DNA of 23,940 nucleotides from Candidatus Coatesiibacteriota bacterium (GTDB lineage Bacteria > Oederibacteriota > CAKKQC01): assembly GCA_023265785.1 (NCBI GenBank), contig JAHFSL010000002.1, forward strand, positions 1 through 23,940, given 5' to 3'. The translations under genes and the position numbers were made by a program. Positions 7,668-15,532 of this stretch are shown here, piece by piece (position 1 is the stretch's first letter; each line of letters begins with the position of its first letter). Below the pieces are notes generated by a model, which was given only the letters and a program-made list of their open reading frames with translations, had not been told where the DNA came from and ran no database searches.

Positions 7668-7696
7668 TTGACACGCATCTTGCATAAGCCTAGGAT
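7668..7696 (+). promoter_or_regulatory. Pilin promoter: overlapping sigma70 and sigma54-like elements
   Basis: TTGACA (7668-7673) and TAGGAT (7691-7696) are separated by exactly 17 bases: a perfect -35 box with a 4/6 -10 box. The same bases also read TTGACACG-N4-TTGCA (7668-7684), which matches the sigma54 -24/-12 layout. The conserved -24 and -12 guanines (7670 and 7682) are 12 apart as required, but the second G of the -24 GG is A. Either polymerase, or both, could use the site. Confidence 0.55.
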
Positions 7697-7742
7697 CAGG
7701 TTTCGAACTCAACCCCACGCTACGTGAGGGAGGTGAATGACC

Positions 7743-8210
7743 ATGAAACATCTCAAGAAGAGCAAGAAAGAGCAGGGTTTCACCCTGATCGAGCTGATGA
7801 TCGTCGTCGCGATCATCGGTATTCTGGCGGCGCTGGCACTCCCGAAGTTTGCCTCGCTCGTCGAGAAGTCCCGGGAAGCCGCGACGAAGGGGAATATGAA
7901 CTCGATGCGCTCGGCCGTCTCCATTTACTATGGCGACACCGAGGGTGTCTATCCGGGTGAACTTGACACGTCATCGGCGTACCTGTACTCGAAGTACCTG
8001 GAAACCATTCCGCCGGTCAAGGCCACGCACTCCGGCATTGGCTCCAGCATCAACGAGAGTCCGTCAGGCACGGCCATTGCCTACACCACCAATGAAACGA
8101 TCTCCGTTTCGGGGACCGGGTGGCGCTACAACTCCACGAATGGTCACATTTTCGTGAACAGTTCCACCACGGACTCGAAGGGATCACCGTACTCGACCTA
8201 CGGGTACTAA
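7743..8210 (+). CDS. pilA: Type IV pilin (PilA-type), class III signal peptide
   Basis: A 155-residue prepilin. The leader MKHLKKSKKEQG is positively charged and ends in Gly before FTLIELMIVVAIIGILAALAL, the PilD cleavage/N-methylation site with the invariant Glu5 and the assembly helix; the mature protein is about 143 residues. The globular part contains YYGDTEGVYP and GWRYNSTNGHIFVN, seen in GspG/PilA-like pilins, and has no cysteines, so no disulfide D-loop. Start choice: GGGAGG at 7728-7733 is nine bases from the ATG at 7743 but only three from the ATG at 7737, so 7743 is preferred; the alternative adds two residues. Base composition is visibly less GC-rich than its neighbours, as expected for a highly expressed gene. 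A major pilus subunit is the likeliest role; a type II secretion pseudopilin is the alternative. Confidence 0.93.
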   Translation: MKHLKKSKKEQGFTLIELMIVVAIIGILAALALPKFASLVEKSREAATKGNMNSMRSAVSIYYGDTEGVYPGELDTSSAYLYSKYLETIPPVKATHSGIGSSINESPSGTAIAYTTNETISVSGTGWRYNSTNGHIFVNSSTTDSKGSPYSTYGY

Positions 8211-8239
8211 GTCTCCTCTCGATCTGACCGGCAGGAAGG

Positions 8240-8275
8240 ACGGGGGCCGTCGCAAGACGGCCCCCGTACCGTTTT
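8240..8275 (+). terminator. Strong intrinsic terminator after the pilin gene
   Basis: A perfect 12-base-pair stem, ACGGGGGCCGTC (8240-8251) with GACGGCCCCCGT (8256-8267), closed by a GCAA tetraloop and followed by ACCGTTTT. It begins 29 bases after the pilin stop and separates pilA from rpsT. Confidence 0.85.
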
Positions 8276-8302
8276 CATGGGTCCGGCGCCGCACGAACTT
8301 TG

Positions 8303-8332
8303 TTGACAGTCCCCGGCACGACAGGGTAGGGT
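8303..8332 (+). promoter_or_regulatory. Probable rpsT promoter
   Basis: A perfect -35 TTGACA at 8303-8308 is followed 18 bases later by TAGGGT (8327-8332), a weak -10 box that resembles the pilin TAGGAT. AGGAG (8333-8337) lies four bases before the rpsT ATG. If this -10 box is used, transcription would start only a few bases before the ATG and exclude AGGAG from the message, so the exact -10 position is uncertain. Confidence 0.45.
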
Positions 8333-8341
8333 AGGAGCCTC

Positions 8342-8611
8342 ATGGCGAACCTCAAGTCCTCGATCAAGGATGTCCGCCGCACCCGGACCCGCACCGCGCG
8401 GAACCGGGCGCAGATGACCCGGCTCCGGACCGCCCTGCGTGCCGTGCGCGTGGCGGCAACCCGCGACGCGGCCGTCACCGCCCTGCGCGAAGCCTCGGCC
8501 CTGCTGGACCGGGCCGGCCGGGGCAACCTGATCCACCGCGGCAACGCCTCGCGCCACAAGTCGCGGCTGGCGCTGTTCGTGAACGCCAAGTACCCCGCCG
8601 CCAAGAAATAA
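8342..8611 (+). CDS. rpsT: 30S ribosomal protein bS20
   Basis: An 89-residue, strongly basic, helical primary-binding protein of the small ribosomal subunit. The start MANLKSSIKDVRRTRTRTARNRA and the end IHRGNASRHKSRLA..KYPAAKK match the bS20 family (typical MANhKSA..R at the N-terminus and the NKAARkKSRLa region at the C-terminus), and the length is normal. The ATG is preceded by GTAGGAG. It stands alone between the pilin terminator and the convergent holA gene, 12 bases away. rpsT beside holA is a gene order seen in many bacteria, which supports both calls. No S20 autoregulatory structure was recognised in the short leader. Confidence 0.97.
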   Translation: MANLKSSIKDVRRTRTRTARNRAQMTRLRTALRAVRVAATRDAAVTALREASALLDRAGRGNLIHRGNASRHKSRLALFVNAKYPAAKK

Positions 8612-8623
8612 CCGCCCCGTCGG

Positions 8624-9727
8624 CTAGCGGCAGCACTCCAGGGTCAGGGTTTCCAGGACGGCGCGGCCGTCCCCGCCCCGCTTGAGCCGCCCCTCTGCCG
8701 CGGCGAGCGCCCGGAACAGGGTCGTAAAGCGCGCGGCCGGGGTCCGGCGCACCATCATCGAGGCGCGGTCCAGCGCGGGTCCGGGCATGCGCACCCCGGT
8801 CTGCCACTGGTTCAACCCCTGGGCCAGCCCGCCCTTGAGGATGGACAGCTTGCGCAACTGGGTCAGGATCAGCGCGTGGAGCGCGAGCGGGTGGAACTCG
8901 TCGAGGAGCCGGGCCAGCAGGGACAGGGCCCGGCCCGGACGGCGGTCCACGAAAAGCGCATCGAGGTAGCCGAACATGTCGGGCGGCGCGGTGTCCGCCG
9001 CCAGCGCTGCCACATCCTCCTCCCCCGCCGCACGGCCCCCGCCGGTGTAGGCAGCCAGCTTCTCCAGTTCCCGCACGAGCGCCCAGGGCTCGCCCCCCAC
9101 CCGCTCCACCAGCGCGGCGCCCGCGGCGCGCTCCAGCCGGAGGCCCAGCGCCGCCGCGCGGTCGTCAAGCCAGACCCGGAGCAGGTCACCCTGGGGGCGT
9201 TCGCACACGACCAGGGCGTCGCTGCGCACCGCCGCCTCGAACAGCGCATCCCCCTCCCACTTCTTGAAGTCCCAGCGGTCCGAGGTCATGACCAGGACCG
9301 TCCCGGGATCCGGCGCGGCGAGGTACGCCACCATCGGCGTGACCTCGGCCTTGCTGGCCTTGGTACGCCGCTTCGCGCGAACCGGTGGCCGCGGCGCCGC
9401 AGGCGCATCCGCGGGCGCCTCCTCCCCTTCGCCGGCGTCCTCCTCTGCCCTGGCCCCGCCACGCCAGGACTCCACGTCGCGGATGCAGACGAACCGCCGG
9501 GTCCCGCCGAACGGCGGCGTCCGGGCCAGGTCCACCGCTGCCCCCTCGGGGGTGTCCCCCGCCCACCGGGTTTCGGCATTCATTTCCTGCCATTCCCGCG
9601 GGACCGCCAGCCGCCGGTACGCCGCGCACAGCTCGTCGCGCAGCCAGAGGTTGTCCCCGACCAGGAGGACGACCGGCGGCAGGGACGTGGGCGAAGCCGC
9701 GGCGAGCGCCGCGGCGCCCGCAATCAC
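8624..9727 (-). CDS. holA: DNA polymerase III subunit delta (clamp-loader wrench)
   Basis: A 367-residue protein that opens the sliding clamp as part of the clamp loader. The N-terminal PPVVLLVGDNLWLRDEL matches the HolA opening strand and degenerate P-loop region; ARTPPFGGTRRFVCIRDVESW matches the conserved segment near residue 75. The C-terminal half carries the expected pattern: LVRELEKLAAYTGG, then MFGYLDALFVDRRPGRALSLLARLL, LILTQLRKLSILK and a final AEGRLKRG...LETLTLECC. Between residues about 90 and 130 there is an insertion, first acidic then Pro/Ala and Lys/Arg-rich, not present in typical HolA. The start is GTG at 9727, overlapping the upstream TGA as GTGA, so this replication gene is the last member of the large secreted-protein operon. 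It converges on rpsT. Confidence 0.9.
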   Translation of the reverse strand: MIAGAAALAAASPTSLPPVVLLVGDNLWLRDELCAAYRRLAVPREWQEMNAETRWAGDTPEGAAVDLARTPPFGGTRRFVCIRDVESWRGGARAEEDAGEGEEAPADAPAAPRPPVRAKRRTKASKAEVTPMVAYLAAPDPGTVLVMTSDRWDFKKWEGDALFEAAVRSDALVVCERPQGDLLRVWLDDRAAALGLRLERAAGAALVERVGGEPWALVRELEKLAAYTGGGRAAGEEDVAALAADTAPPDMFGYLDALFVDRRPGRALSLLARLLDEFHPLALHALILTQLRKLSILKGGLAQGLNQWQTGVRMPGPALDRASMMVRRTPAARFTTLFRALAAAEGRLKRGGDGRAVLETLTLECCR

Positions 9728-10362
9728 CGCGGCATGGCGGCGACCCGGCCGACGGGCCGGGCCGGCGCACCGGAGCGCACCGGACCCGCCGGATCGGAAC
9801 CGGGCGCGAGCGGGGTGGCCGGGCGGGTTCCGGAGCCCTGCAGGTAGAACACGCTTTCGGAAATGGGAACGCCGTCCAGGAAGGCCTCCACGGTGTACAG
9901 CCCCGGCGCATCGGGCACGCGCACCTGGCCGTTCTGGGTGACCACCGTGCGCAGGCCGATCGCCTGCGCCAGCAGGATGTTCCCGGCCGGGCCGTCGGCC
10001 AGCGCCGTCTCGCGGGGAGTAATGTCATGGGAATATTCCGAGAACACCGTCCCCGAGGGATCGCGCCACACCAGTCGCGCCACCCGCACGGCGGGATTCC
10101 ACGGCTTGAGGAGGTAATACCCGTAAAACTGGACATTGGCGTCACGGGCCGCGGTGAAGGTATTGCGGGTGTTTGCAGGAAAGGTCCCGCCGGGGGCCAG
10201 GCCTGAACACACCGTCACCAGCGCGGGCAGGACGCGCACGGGCGCGGCCGTGACGGTCGCCGACCAGCCCAGGACGGCCCCCAGTGCCGGGTTCTCTGCC
10301 CGGGTCGGCCCCGACGCCAGCAGGAGGAGGATGAGTCCCGTGGTCCGCACGGGCGCCATCAT
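9724..10362 (-). CDS. Exported protein of unknown function (212 residues)
   Basis: Starts MMAPVRTTGLILLLLASGPTRA, a standard signal peptide with a cut expected after about residue 22, so the product is periplasmic or surface-exposed. The mature part is mostly beta-like: YGYYLLKPWNPAVRVARLVW, then YTVEAFLDGVPISESVFYLQ, which reads like one immunoglobulin-like sandwich. It ends in a Pro/Ala/Gly-rich tail. I do not recognise a named family. The frame is open upstream to 10452, but that part is Arg/Pro-rich and overlaps the GH9 gene, so the ATG at 10362 (13 bases after the GH9 stop) is preferred even though no clear ribosome site precedes it. It lies between GH9 and holA in a coupled series and may accompany the giant surface proteins. 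Confidence 0.72.
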   Translation of the reverse strand: MMAPVRTTGLILLLLASGPTRAENPALGAVLGWSATVTAAPVRVLPALVTVCSGLAPGGTFPANTRNTFTAARDANVQFYGYYLLKPWNPAVRVARLVWRDPSGTVFSEYSHDITPRETALADGPAGNILLAQAIGLRTVVTQNGQVRVPDAPGLYTVEAFLDGVPISESVFYLQGSGTRPATPLAPGSDPAGPVRSGAPARPVGRVAAMPR

Positions 10363-10375
10363 ACGGCCGGGGCGG

Positions 10376-13300
10376 TCAGGGCGCAATCTGGAGCTTGCCC
10401 TTCCGGGAGCCGGCCTTCTTGCCCGGGATCTCGGCCGAGGCGTACCAGACATACACGCCCGGCACCACCCGCTCCCCCTTGAGGTTGCGGCCGTCCCACT
10501 CGGCGTATCCGTAGGCGTCGGCGGTGAATTCAGTGACCAGTTCCCCGGCGATCGTGTAGATCCTGACCTGCGCCCGGCCGGGCATCCGCCGGAACTTCGC
10601 GGTGCCGCCGACCGCCGCCGCCGGGCGGAACGGGTTCGGGAACACGATCATGTCATCCAGTGAATTGGCCGGCTCGCGGATGGTCACCGGCCCCGCGGTC
10701 AGCGCGGCCGTCCCCAGCCCCGCGGCGTCGGCGGCGGACACGGTCAATGCGACCTGGCCGGCCCGGGAGGCCCGCCAGATCCAATTGAACGTGACAAAGG
10801 CACCCGGCGCCAGGGTCACGGCGGCGGGCGTGGACCCGGAAACCAGGAGGACGGCACCATCGCCGCCGAATGCCACGGCGGACGGGCGGACGCCCGGGAG
10901 GGTCAGGGACCCGGTGTTCTGGATCAGCAGGGACATGCTGAACACGTCATCCACCGTGGCCGAGACCGTGGAGAGGTTCAGCGCCAGGGCGACCAGTCCG
11001 ATCGTGTCGCACCGCAGGGGCCGGGTCCCGGCGAAGGCGGAGATTGGCAGGAGCGAGTTGGCATCGGTGCCGGCCACGGTCATGGTGTAGGTGGTCAGGC
11101 CCGCCGAGACTGCCGAGAGCGTCCAGGTCCAGGCCAACCCGGTCATCCCGGGCAGGATGACCGGTCCCGCCGGCGGCCCGGCGACGATGACCGCTCCGGT
11201 CCCCGCAGCCACCAGCATGACATTGGGGTTGCCCAGGTTCGCCGGGGCCGTGCCGGTATTCGACACGGTCACCGTGAGCCAGCGGGTCTGGCCCGCCATA
11301 GCCGAAGTCGCGGAGATGGTCAGGCCCGCCGTGAGGGCGGCCGGGCCGACCGCCATCCCCGTGATGGTGCGGGAGGCGAAGAGGGCGCGGCCGTCCGTGG
11401 CGTCCAGCCCCGTGAGTGTCACCGAAAAATCCAGGACTCCGGGCGTCCCCACGGTAAACGTCCAGACCCAGACCTGCGTTGAGCCCCCGCCGATCGTATA
11501 AGGTCCCGGGCCGGGGCCGAACACCGGGGTGAGTGGCGGCCCGGAGCCATTGAGGAGGACTGGCATTAACCCCACGGCCACCGACACCCCGGTATTGGTC
11601 ACGGTCACCCGGACATCAATGTTCTGGCCGGCGGACGAGGTCACCGGCGCCAGCGCGACCGCCATATCCAGGAACGCGCTGGTGCTGATATCCAGCGACA
11701 GCCCGGCCGGCACCACGGTGACTCCGCCGCCGTACCCCGCATCCGTGCCCGTCGCCGTGGTCGAGAGAACGACAATGCCCGCCACGGACGCGGTTCCCGA
11801 CCAGGTGAAGACCTGGTTCGCGCCCGGCGCGATGGCTGCGGCCGCCGGCCAGGGTCCGGTCACGCCCGCCAGCGCCCCCGGTCCGGTGGCGCGCAGGGCC
11901 GCCGGCGTCACGGCCGTGGCGTCCGTGCCGCCGGTGTTCGTCACGGTGAGCGTGACCAGCACGGACGATCCGCGGTTGACGGGATTGATGATGGCGGCCA
12001 GGACCGCCGTGAGTGCGGCGGGAGGGGGGACCGCCACGGTGAGCTGGGGCGCCGCGACGACGGGGAGCCCGTAGTCGCCCACCCCCACCGCGGTCAGCGA
12101 AAACGGCACGGTGCCGGACCCGTTGGCCGAGTAGGTCCACGTGAACGACTGCGAGGCGCCGGGCGGCAGGGACACCGGACCGGACGGCAGGGGCCCCGCC
12201 TCCAGGGTCACCAGCGCCGCGCCCGCCACGGGACCGGCATCGGGGAGGAGGGACATCACGGTTGCGGTGCACGGATTCGTGGCGGTGAGGACCAGATCGA
12301 ACCACTGGCCCGCCAGCGGCGCGGGCCACGCACCCGAGGGGATGGCCGCCACGGTGCCCACCAACCCCCCGCCGGCAATGGTCGTGGTCAGTGTCATCCG
12401 GTCCAGGTAGACATCACCGCCCAACGGCTGGTCAATGTTGAAGACGATCCGGATGCGGGACAGCGCCTCGGAGGGCAGGATCGTCCCGGTCCAGTCCAGC
12501 GGCAGGCTGACCCGGTTGAGCCCGGGGGTGATCGCCACCTGCGTGGATGCGAGGGACTGGTAGGTCTTGGCCCCGGCATCGCCGATGAGGGTCACGAGGT
12601 GCCACGCCGAGCCGCCATTCCACGGGATCGCGCCAGGGTCCACATAGAGGTCAAAATCCAGCGAGGCGTAGCCTGACCAGACCGTTGGCGCGAACCCGGT
12701 CAGGACGAAGATATCCGCATTCCAGCCGACGGGGAGCGTGATTGTGGCCTCGAGGCTTGCGCCGCCCTGCGAGATGGCCGCGGCCAGCCCGGTATTGATC
12801 GCCCGGGTCGCGGTGCCCCCGGTCCAGGTCCCGTTGTTGCCGAACGCCTCGCACCCGTTCAGAAGGAGGGAACAGCCCGAGACGCTGTACACGGTGGCCG
12901 TTGGTGCCGTGACCGGCCCGGCGGTCATCGGCAGGCCGGTGGCCGCATCCGTGGCGGTGAGCGTGGTGGTGAACTCCACCGTGCCCAGGTCCGATCCGGC
13001 AAAGGTCCAGGTCAGCACCACGGCGCCCGCGGGAACCAGCGGCCCCCCCAGCGGCAGGGCCGGGGTGGGCCCGGCCAGCGGCCAGGCGGACCCGGTCCCG
13101 CCCTGCGCGAACGCCGCCGCGTCCAGCCCGGTGGCGTCGGCCAGCCCCGTGTTGGTGACCGTCAGCATCACCAAAAATCCGGTGTTCTCGGGTGATGCGA
13201 GGGGCCGGACCGACAGCGTGGCGGCGAGCCGGGCGCCGGTCACGATCACCACCGTGGCATCGGGCGACAGCGAGGACCGGGGAGTCCCGAGGGCATCCGT

Positions 13301-15532
13301 AAAGGAGGCGGCGGCCGCGGTCGGCCCCAGCAGGGGACCGGCCCCGGTGATGGTGACGGTGTAGGCATACGAAACGGCGACGCCCGGCGCCAGCGCCGGC
13401 CGGGTCCAGGCGACGGTGGTGCCGTTGAACACGCCGCCCCCCGTTGCGCTGACGAACTGGGCGCCGGCGGGCACCGTGTCCCAGACCGTCAGGTTCGTGG
13501 CCGTCTGGGTCCCGGTGTTGGTCGCGCCGATGGTGTAAGTGAACGGGGACCACCGGTTGACCGTCGCCCCGGATCCCGTGAGCGACAGGGTGACCGATGC
13601 GTCGGGCACCATGAAGGCGGCGGCCAGCGCCACGACCGCCCCCTGGTACGGCAGGTGGTTCTCGGAGACCTGCCAGGGGCAGTAGACCGTCCCCGTCGCG
13701 TCGATGCCCTGACAGCAGTAGGAGAAGTCACGGTACATGTGGTGCTTGGCCAGCGTCCCGGCCACGGGAGCGTGGTTGGGGCCGAATCCCGGCGGATTAG
13801 CGCCCGCCAGCTGGCACCCTCCTTCCGGATAGTACGAGTCCGGCCCGCCCGGCACGATGCCGGGAAACGGGCCCAGGGTACTGGTGACATTGTCGCTGAT
13901 GCCGCCGGCATCAGTCCCGAAGTAATACGGATAGGCGACCTCCTGGACTCCCGCCGGCTTGCCGTAATAGACCGGGTCATTGGCCCGACCGAACCAGCCG
14001 TGGTAGATCCGCCACGCCGAGTGCTCCCCCCCGAGGGCGGCCATGTTGGAGGCGTACACCATGTTCTCGCCGTTGAGCCCGAAGATGTAGTGCAGGTAGT
14101 TCTCGGCCTGCGCCAGTGTTTCCGCCACGGTATGCGACCCCGTGGCCCCCGCCCGGGCTGCGATGACCAGGTACTGGCCGCGGTTGCCTTTCGCCCGGTT
14201 GCTTCCCCAGACATACTCCCACCCCTCCATATCCGTGAGGTAGTTCCCGGCCAGCGTGATGGACCGGTCCACCAGCAGGCCCAATTGGGCCTTCATGCCG
14301 GCCACCGTCGCCGCCGTGGCCCCGGGCGTCGCCACGGTCGTCGCCATGGCCCGCATGAGGTGGATGCCATAGGCCTTCCCATCGCGGTTGCCCGCCTCCG
14401 CCCAGGCCGCCGCCCCCGCCCCGTTGCTCCAATTGAGGTACCCGTCCACATACCCCTGGGCCGCGGCCGCATTGGCCCCCGCGGGGTTCAACCGGTAGAG
14501 TTCCGCGGCCAGCCAGAGCTTGGTCTCGGAGGTGGCAAGATTGACGAAGGTCCAGGCATTGTTCGCCCGTGTCTCGTAGCCTGCCGCCCAGCCCGGGTTG
14601 TACGGCTGGAGCAGGCGGGCCATCCGGGCGAAGCAGGCCCCGGCGATGCAGGTCGAATTGGTCGTCGCGTCAAAATAGTAGCGAGTGACGCAATCGGTGC
14701 TCGGCACGGTCACCCCGGGGCACCCGGCCCCCCCGCTGGTATGCACGAGGGAGAGGACCGACCCGTCCGGCCTCTGCATTTTGGCGTACCACTCCAGGTG
14801 CCAGCGCGCCTCGTCCAGGCAGTCCGGAACGCCATTGCCTGACTCGGGAATTCCGGTATGGTCCGAGGCGAACGCGGTGGCGTTGAGTTCGAACCCGGAG
14901 GTAATCCCCCAGAGGCCCCCGCCGTCGTCGCCGTTGTAGCCGGCCCGCGCGTCAATGTACTTGTTGTGGTCCCCCGCATCGTGCCAGCCGCCGGTGAGGT
15001 CCAGCGCGCCGTAGTCGGTTCCAGGTTCGACCAGCGCATGGGTGCAGGAGCCGTCCTGCAGGTGGCACGCGGGGGGGTCCGCCCAGGCGCCCATCACGGA
15101 GGCGGGGTGCCCGGTCCCGCACCGCTGGGCGAAGAAGGCCTTGAGCAGGGCGGCGCCGGCCAGGTTGTACGCGCCCACGCCGATGGAAAAGACGTAGGAG
15201 GTGGCGCCCCAGGACGGCACCTGGAGGTAGTAGTCGCCGGGGGCGGTGAGGTCGGAGAAGTCCGCCCGGTACACCACCCCCTCGCCGGAGTCCCCCGCGG
15301 AGTCGTCGAAGGGGCCCGCCACCGACGCGCTGGGGATCGAATACGCCAGCGACCCGTCCGCGGCCCGGCGCACCTCGACGACACCGCCCGTGGCGGAGGC
15401 CGTCAGGATCGCCACCTTGGGGTCGGCGGGCCGGTAGCCGAAATGGTCCACCTTGAGGTCGGGCGACCACGTTCCGCCGAACGCAACGGCCGGAAGGAGG
15501 AGGGCCGCGGCGCTATTTCGCCAGCGAATCAA
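10376..15532 (-). CDS. Giant secreted GH9 glycoside hydrolase with Ig-like repeats and C-terminal sorting-type domain
   Basis: 1718 residues, exported. Signal peptide 1-19 (MIRWRNSAAALLLPAVAFG). An N-terminal CelD-type Ig domain (about 22-118; DLKVDHFGYRP) precedes a GH9 catalytic module (about 120-640). GGWHDAGDHNKY near 181-192 carries the GH9 nucleophile-activating aspartates. AKHHMYRDF, then VSENHLPYQGA near residue 624, supply the histidine and the acid glutamate, although the usual Tyr/Trp-Asn pair here reads Tyr-Gln. GH9 enzymes cut beta-1,4-glucans and related polymers; the substrate here is unknown. Next come a DUF11-like domain (about 641-760), one Ig repeat, a carbohydrate-binding-like beta-sandwich (about 884-1049), five more Ig repeats and a final FPNPFRP...YTIAGELV...GVYVWYA domain (about 1626-1718) of FlgD-Ig/type IX sorting style. 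Start TTG at 15532 overlaps the upstream gene by 20 bases; it is needed to keep the signal peptide. Confidence 0.88.
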   Translation of the reverse strand: MIRWRNSAAALLLPAVAFGGTWSPDLKVDHFGYRPADPKVAILTASATGGVVEVRRAADGSLAYSIPSASVAGPFDDSAGDSGEGVVYRADFSDLTAPGDYYLQVPSWGATSYVFSIGVGAYNLAGAALLKAFFAQRCGTGHPASVMGAWADPPACHLQDGSCTHALVEPGTDYGALDLTGGWHDAGDHNKYIDARAGYNGDDGGGLWGITSGFELNATAFASDHTGIPESGNGVPDCLDEARWHLEWYAKMQRPDGSVLSLVHTSGGAGCPGVTVPSTDCVTRYYFDATTNSTCIAGACFARMARLLQPYNPGWAAGYETRANNAWTFVNLATSETKLWLAAELYRLNPAGANAAAAQGYVDGYLNWSNGAGAAAWAEAGNRDGKAYGIHLMRAMATTVATPGATAATVAGMKAQLGLLVDRSITLAGNYLTDMEGWEYVWGSNRAKGNRGQYLVIAARAGATGSHTVAETLAQAENYLHYIFGLNGENMVYASNMAALGGEHSAWRIYHGWFGRANDPVYYGKPAGVQEVAYPYYFGTDAGGISDNVTSTLGPFPGIVPGGPDSYYPEGGCQLAGANPPGFGPNHAPVAGTLAKHHMYRDFSYCCQGIDATGTVYCPWQVSENHLPYQGAVVALAAAFMVPDASVTLSLTGSGATVNRWSPFTYTIGATNTGTQTATNLTVWDTVPAGAQFVSATGGGVFNGTTVAWTRPALAPGVAVSYAYTVTITGAGPLLGPTAAAASFTDALGTPRSSLSPDATVVIVTGARLAATLSVRPLASPENTGFLVMLTVTNTGLADATGLDAAAFAQGGTGSAWPLAGPTPALPLGGPLVPAGAVVLTWTFAGSDLGTVEFTTTLTATDAATGLPMTAGPVTAPTATVYSVSGCSLLLNGCEAFGNNGTWTGGTATRAINTGLAAAISQGGASLEATITLPVGWNADIFVLTGFAPTVWSGYASLDFDLYVDPGAIPWNGGSAWHLVTLIGDAGAKTYQSLASTQVAITPGLNRVSLPLDWTGTILPSEALSRIRIVFNIDQPLGGDVYLDRMTLTTTIAGGGLVGTVAAIPSGAWPAPLAGQWFDLVLTATNPCTATVMSLLPDAGPVAGAALVTLEAGPLPSGPVSLPPGASQSFTWTYSANGSGTVPFSLTAVGVGDYGLPVVAAPQLTVAVPPPAALTAVLAAIINPVNRGSSVLVTLTVTNTGGTDATAVTPAALRATGPGALAGVTGPWPAAAAIAPGANQVFTWSGTASVAGIVVLSTTATGTDAGYGGGVTVVPAGLSLDISTSAFLDMAVALAPVTSSAGQNIDVRVTVTNTGVSVAVGLMPVLLNGSGPPLTPVFGPGPGPYTIGGGSTQVWVWTFTVGTPGVLDFSVTLTGLDATDGRALFASRTITGMAVGPAALTAGLTISATSAMAGQTRWLTVTVSNTGTAPANLGNPNVMLVAAGTGAVIVAGPPAGPVILPGMTGLAWTWTLSAVSAGLTTYTMTVAGTDANSLLPISAFAGTRPLRCDTIGLVALALNLSTVSATVDDVFSMSLLIQNTGSLTLPGVRPSAVAFGGDGAVLLVSGSTPAAVTLAPGAFVTFNWIWRASRAGQVALTVSAADAAGLGTAALTAGPVTIREPANSLDDMIVFPNPFRPAAAVGGTAKFRRMPGRAQVRIYTIAGELVTEFTADAYGYAEWDGRNLKGERVVPGVYVWYASAEIPGKKAGSRKGKLQIAP
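10665..13210 (-). repeat. Six Ig-like (CARDB/DUF11-related) domain repeats in the GH9 protein
   Basis: Protein-level repeats of about 110-118 residues. Each opens with a strand such as LTAVLA or LAATLSV, has a central L-T-V-T-N-T-G strand, and ends with a W-T/S-W/F strand followed by T-x-T-G-x-D. One copy precedes the carbohydrate-binding-like domain (about 12400-12880) and five follow it. They are diverged from each other, so this is an old expansion rather than fresh DNA duplication. Confidence 0.75.

Noticed and set aside
10363..10452. N-terminal extension of the 212-residue exported protein
   Set aside because: The extension is Arg/Pro-rich, overlaps the GH9 gene and would bury the signal peptide.
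13655..14842. Open frame of 395 codons on the plus strand opposite the GH9 catalytic region
   Set aside because: No recognisable domain, and it is fully explained as antisense of the GH9 module.
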